A stretch of DNA of 22,712 nt from assembly GCA_000226015.1 (NCBI GenBank), contig JH153276.1:202990-225701 (forward strand). The letters are read 5' to 3'. Numbering within the stretch: the stretch's first letter is position 1; every line of letters begins with the position of its first letter. The position numbers and the translations under genes were made by a program. This stretch comes from Mnemiopsis leidyi (taxonomy: Eukaryota > Ctenophora > Tentaculata > Lobata > Bolinopsidae). The notes beneath the pieces are model-generated. The model had not been told where the DNA came from. It searched no databases and worked only from the letters and a program-made list of their open reading frames with translations. Positions 19,995-22,712 of this stretch are shown here, in pieces.

Positions 19995-20699
19995 CTACCT
20001 TACTAGGGATTATTGTGACCGGGATAAAGTGACGGGTTTCGTGGGATTTCGCCATATTTTTTCCGTTGTCTCATATTTACTAGAGAAGACTTTTGGAGCA
20101 AACAGCGAAGTTTATCTAAATTCATTTTTCTCATTCTGTACAAGATTTTCAACCTCAGTTGTTTTTTATTTTTCAACTCTTGGATACCAGCCAAATAGTT
20201 GATATAAGGGTTCAAAGTAAGAATAGCTGATTAATCGAACCATACTGCAAATTTTTTAAAATAGCACAATGGTCGAATCCAAGTCTAGAAAGTATTGATT
20301 AAACGCCGTGGTTATAGCACTTTGAACAACTTAGTGAGTAAATTTCAAAATAGATACGCTATTAGAATCCGTGTTCAGAATTAGATCAAATTCAACTCTA
20401 AGATGGCAATCTATAGTCGTGATTGAAATCATGAAAATTGGATGAAACAGACGATGTCAATGTGTTTATTTATTAAAACATCAACCTTACAAAACAATGA
20501 TCACAACACACCGTAGTCGCTTTTGGAAAACCGTTTCCAAAACTAGTAGAAACAATCTAAATTTCCGCAATTTTTGTATTTTCTGCAATTTTAAAATTGA
20601 AAGGTTTGGCACTGGTAAAATTACGACCGGGAAAATGTGGCGGGTTTTAAGCAATTTCGCCATATAATAAACAGACTGTGATAATCCCGAGTAAGGTAG
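19995..20699. mobile_element. MITE-like element, about 705 bp, with inverted termini
   Basis: The left end CTACCTTACTAGGGATTAT (19995-20013) and the right end, read on the minus strand, CTACCTTACTCGGGATTAT (20699-20681), differ at one base. Inside each end is a direct repeat of about 41 bp: it starts GACCGGGATAAAG on the left (near 20017) and GACCGGGAAAATG on the right (near 20625), and ends ATTTCGCCATAT. There is no transposase ORF. No clear target-site duplication was found. Family unknown. Confidence 0.6.
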
Positions 20700-20749
20700 T
20701 CAAGTGGCAGCTAAGCTTTAAAAGTACTTTAGTACCGGTCTATTCAGAA

Positions 20750-21440
20750 TAGTTCAAATCATACTATAATAATGTTCTTTTCCATAAAGTTCTGCATAAT
20801 TTAATTCCTCTAACAGCACCAGATTATATGAGTTGGTACGATGGTAGTAGCCGCCTAAGACGTACACACTTAGACCATAGATCACTTACTTGTGGCCTGC
20901 TGCCTAGAACCTCAACAATCCATTTACTAGATAAGTCCTTCTTCTTCAGATGTCATTCCTTATGGAATAGTCTACCGTTGCAAGTGCGGGATATTGCCAA
21001 CCCCTCAAACTTTAAGGGTATGCTTGTTTCACATCTTTGGGCACAATCTCAATACCGTTGATATAGGATTAGGAGCTGAGTAGCTTATTTGGTCATGATC
21101 ACATCTGTGACATTGACCGTTCACATCATATAGTTTTTTCTCTTTTTATTCATTTTAATGTTTCTACAGTTTTCTGCGTCTTCCACATCCACTACTTTCT
21201 TTCCTTTTTATTAAATTTTTTGGGGACGGGTTAAGTTTTTAAAATGTATCAATTGCAATCCTTTCACAATTTGTTCAAATATTAATTATTTCTTTTTCTG
21301 AAGGGGCCTTCTTGTGTAGGTGCCAGCTTGCTGGCTGTTAACTACGTTTTGGTATCCCGTCATTATGTTACAGCATAGGCCTTAGTTTAGAGCATATTTC
21401 ATTTTAGTATGTATGTATATTCATTGATGTAATTAATTGC
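20750..21440 (+). mobile_element. 3' end of a non-LTR retrotransposon (LINE)
   Basis: From 20750 to the TGA at 21059-21061 the frame encodes the extreme C-terminus of a LINE reverse-transcriptase protein. Recognisable parts are FHKVLHNLIPLTAPDY, a central LPRTST, and SLWNSLPLQVRDIANPSNFK. This matches the common (S)xxxWNSLPxxVRxxxxxxxFKxxL tail of CR1/L2/I-like elements. An in-frame TAG precedes 20750 and no other reverse-transcriptase motifs are seen upstream, so this is a 5'-truncated dead copy. The tail after the stop is T-rich with a TATGTATGTATATTC stretch near 21409; the 3' limit is a guess. Confidence 0.75.
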
Positions 21441-21968
21441 TTTAATATTCTGAAAAGTTTCGATGAAACATAGAGGAAGATCGGGCAGGATGTACATTTG
21501 TTGGACAAGAATGTCTTCTTGAATCTTGGGGAACTGACTGTTATAGCCGGGCGTGTCTCACTGTAATGATAAACATTGACGAAAGGTAGAATCAACAGTT
21601 ATCTTGTGAAACCGCTTCGATCGCGAAAGCGAAAGTTATAAAGTTATGAGTTGCAATGTAATCATGTTCATGATTATATTACAATCCATTCGAGCCATTC
21701 GTATCGCCTATCTGAGATTTGTTCTGTTTTCGGCAGATGTAACTCTAAAGATAGTACCTTCTAAAATCCTGAGATGCAAATGTACACTGTACATTGTACA
21801 GTAAAGTATAAGATGAATTTAGATTCATCATGGCATGTCTTCAGGGATACATTCTTTTTTTGGTTCATTAGTTCGTGTAAGCAATCACTCTAGAGAAAAA
21901 GCCCCTACAAACAAGATCCACCAGCATATTTCAAAAGTCCCACTTTACATCATATTCCGATTATAGTA
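21441..21968. other. Non-coding stretch, nothing recognised
   Basis: No exon or RNA gene was seen. A short palindromic TGTACA cluster (about 21781-21802) resembles the intronic minisatellite theme further left. Confidence 0.4.
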
Positions 21969-22055
21969 GGGGGGGGGGGCCACGTCCCTAAAAAGCCCAT
22001 TTTAACCTCCGCGGACCCCCGAAGGGCCCTTAAAAAATGGGCTTTTTTGGGCCCT
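21969..22055. repeat. Poly-G run plus long hairpin (AAAAAGCCCATTTT)
   Basis: Eleven G in a row (21969-21979) precede an exact 14-bp inverted repeat, AAAAAGCCCATTTT (21990-22003) against AAAATGGGCTTTTT (22034-22047), with GC-rich sequence in the loop and GGGCCC at the right edge. This may be a small palindromic MITE; no other copy is visible in the window. Confidence 0.65.
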
Positions 22056-22259
22056 AGAAAAATTAAAATCATGCTTTATATTAGAATGATTTAGATCAAT
22101 TCAAACTCGTTCTTTGCATCGCTTTCCATTTTAAAAGGCACTTTGTATGATTTAACCTGTCGTTATATTGAAATTTAGTCCGAAAAACTCATTATTTGCC
22201 CCAATTTGAATCCCAAAAAGAAGCAATTGTCACTTCATTTGGGAAAGTTTTCACGTACT
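22056..22259. other. Non-coding stretch, nothing recognised
   Basis: AT-rich, with no recognisable feature. Confidence 0.4.
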
Positions 22260-22712
22260 GCTGGGATGCTACTGTAGCATAACTTGAATAGTAACTACTA
22301 CTGGTTTACTGCAGGGGTTTGGGGTACTACAAGAACCATCGGGTTACTTCCTGGGTACTATTGTGGTTTATAGGATGGTTTATAGGGTGTTAAAATGGAC
22401 TATTGGAATAATACTGGGGTACCACTGGGGTACTACATGGGAGCCACAACTTGGTACTACTAGGATACTACTAGATTACTACTGGGATACTACTCGGATA
22501 TTACTGGGGTGCTAATGGAGTACTACAGGAGTACTACTGGGGCACCGTTGGGTTACTTCTGCACTGGGATACAGCTATGAAAAATGGGATACTACTGGGG
22601 TACTACAACTGGTTTACTATTTACTTGAATACTACAAGGGTTCAGCTGGGGTACGTACTGAGCCTAAAGCACTACATGGGCACTACTGGGAAACTACTAG
22701 GATACTCATGGG
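22260..22712. repeat. Degenerate 10-13 bp minisatellite (TACTACTGGGG type)
   Basis: Loose repeats of TACTACTGGG(G/A) with frequent substitutions and length changes run to the right edge of the window, so the array is incomplete. Confidence 0.85.

Noticed and set aside
19963-20202. 79-codon plus-strand frame
   Set aside because: Falls across the left end of the MITE-like element and has no recognisable motif.
21649-21684. Possible palindrome around AATCATGTTCATGATT
   Set aside because: Only about eight bases pair well in AT-rich sequence, close to what chance gives.

Overview
The window looks like AT-rich nuclear DNA from an invertebrate animal. Its genes are spliced, with GT-AG introns of about 150-1300 bp. 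It encodes metazoan protein families: a seven-helix receptor, an SLC4A11-type transporter, and LDL-receptor class A modules joined to a Thr-rich mucin-like stalk. Many short tandem repeats and small transposon relics lie between them. I cannot assign a phylum from the sequence alone.

Layout from left to right: (1) 1-137, a 20-bp minisatellite cut by the window edge. (2) 921-2618 (+), an apparently single-exon 7TM receptor of 565 aa whose N-terminal ectodomain carries 14 heptads of VEDDKTE type, with polyadenylation signals at 2831 and 2866. (3) 2872-7490, about 4.6 kb without a convincing gene, holding a palindromic MITE-like element (2977-3164) and small repeats. (4) 7765-10604 (+), an SLC4A11 orthologue: a short first exon, a 150-bp phase-1 intron and one long exon. 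One base appears to be missing in a T-run at 9949-9953. (5) 10941-12409, the gap between two convergent genes, holding a 129-149 bp tandem array with a 10-N assembly gap at 11848-11857. (6) 19033 down to 12759 (-), a gene that no long ORF reveals. I assembled it by eye from 12 phase-compatible exons: signal peptide, basic cluster, Thr/Ser/Pro/Glu-rich stalk exons, then four LDL-receptor class A domains and a stop, about 425 aa. One stalk exon is present twice, identical, next to 21-bp minisatellites. (7) 19321-19692, its probable promoter side, with a TATA-like box and six CACGTG E-boxes. (8) 19995-20699, a MITE-like element, followed by the 3' tail of a non-LTR retrotransposon (20750-about 21440). 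(9) 21969-22712, a poly-G/hairpin element and a degenerate minisatellite running off the window.

The three genes do not form an obvious pathway. The receptor and transporter are integral membrane proteins, and the third is predicted to be secreted. The most useful results are the hidden mucin/LDLa gene, its symmetric exon duplication, the single-base break in the transporter, and the E-box cluster.
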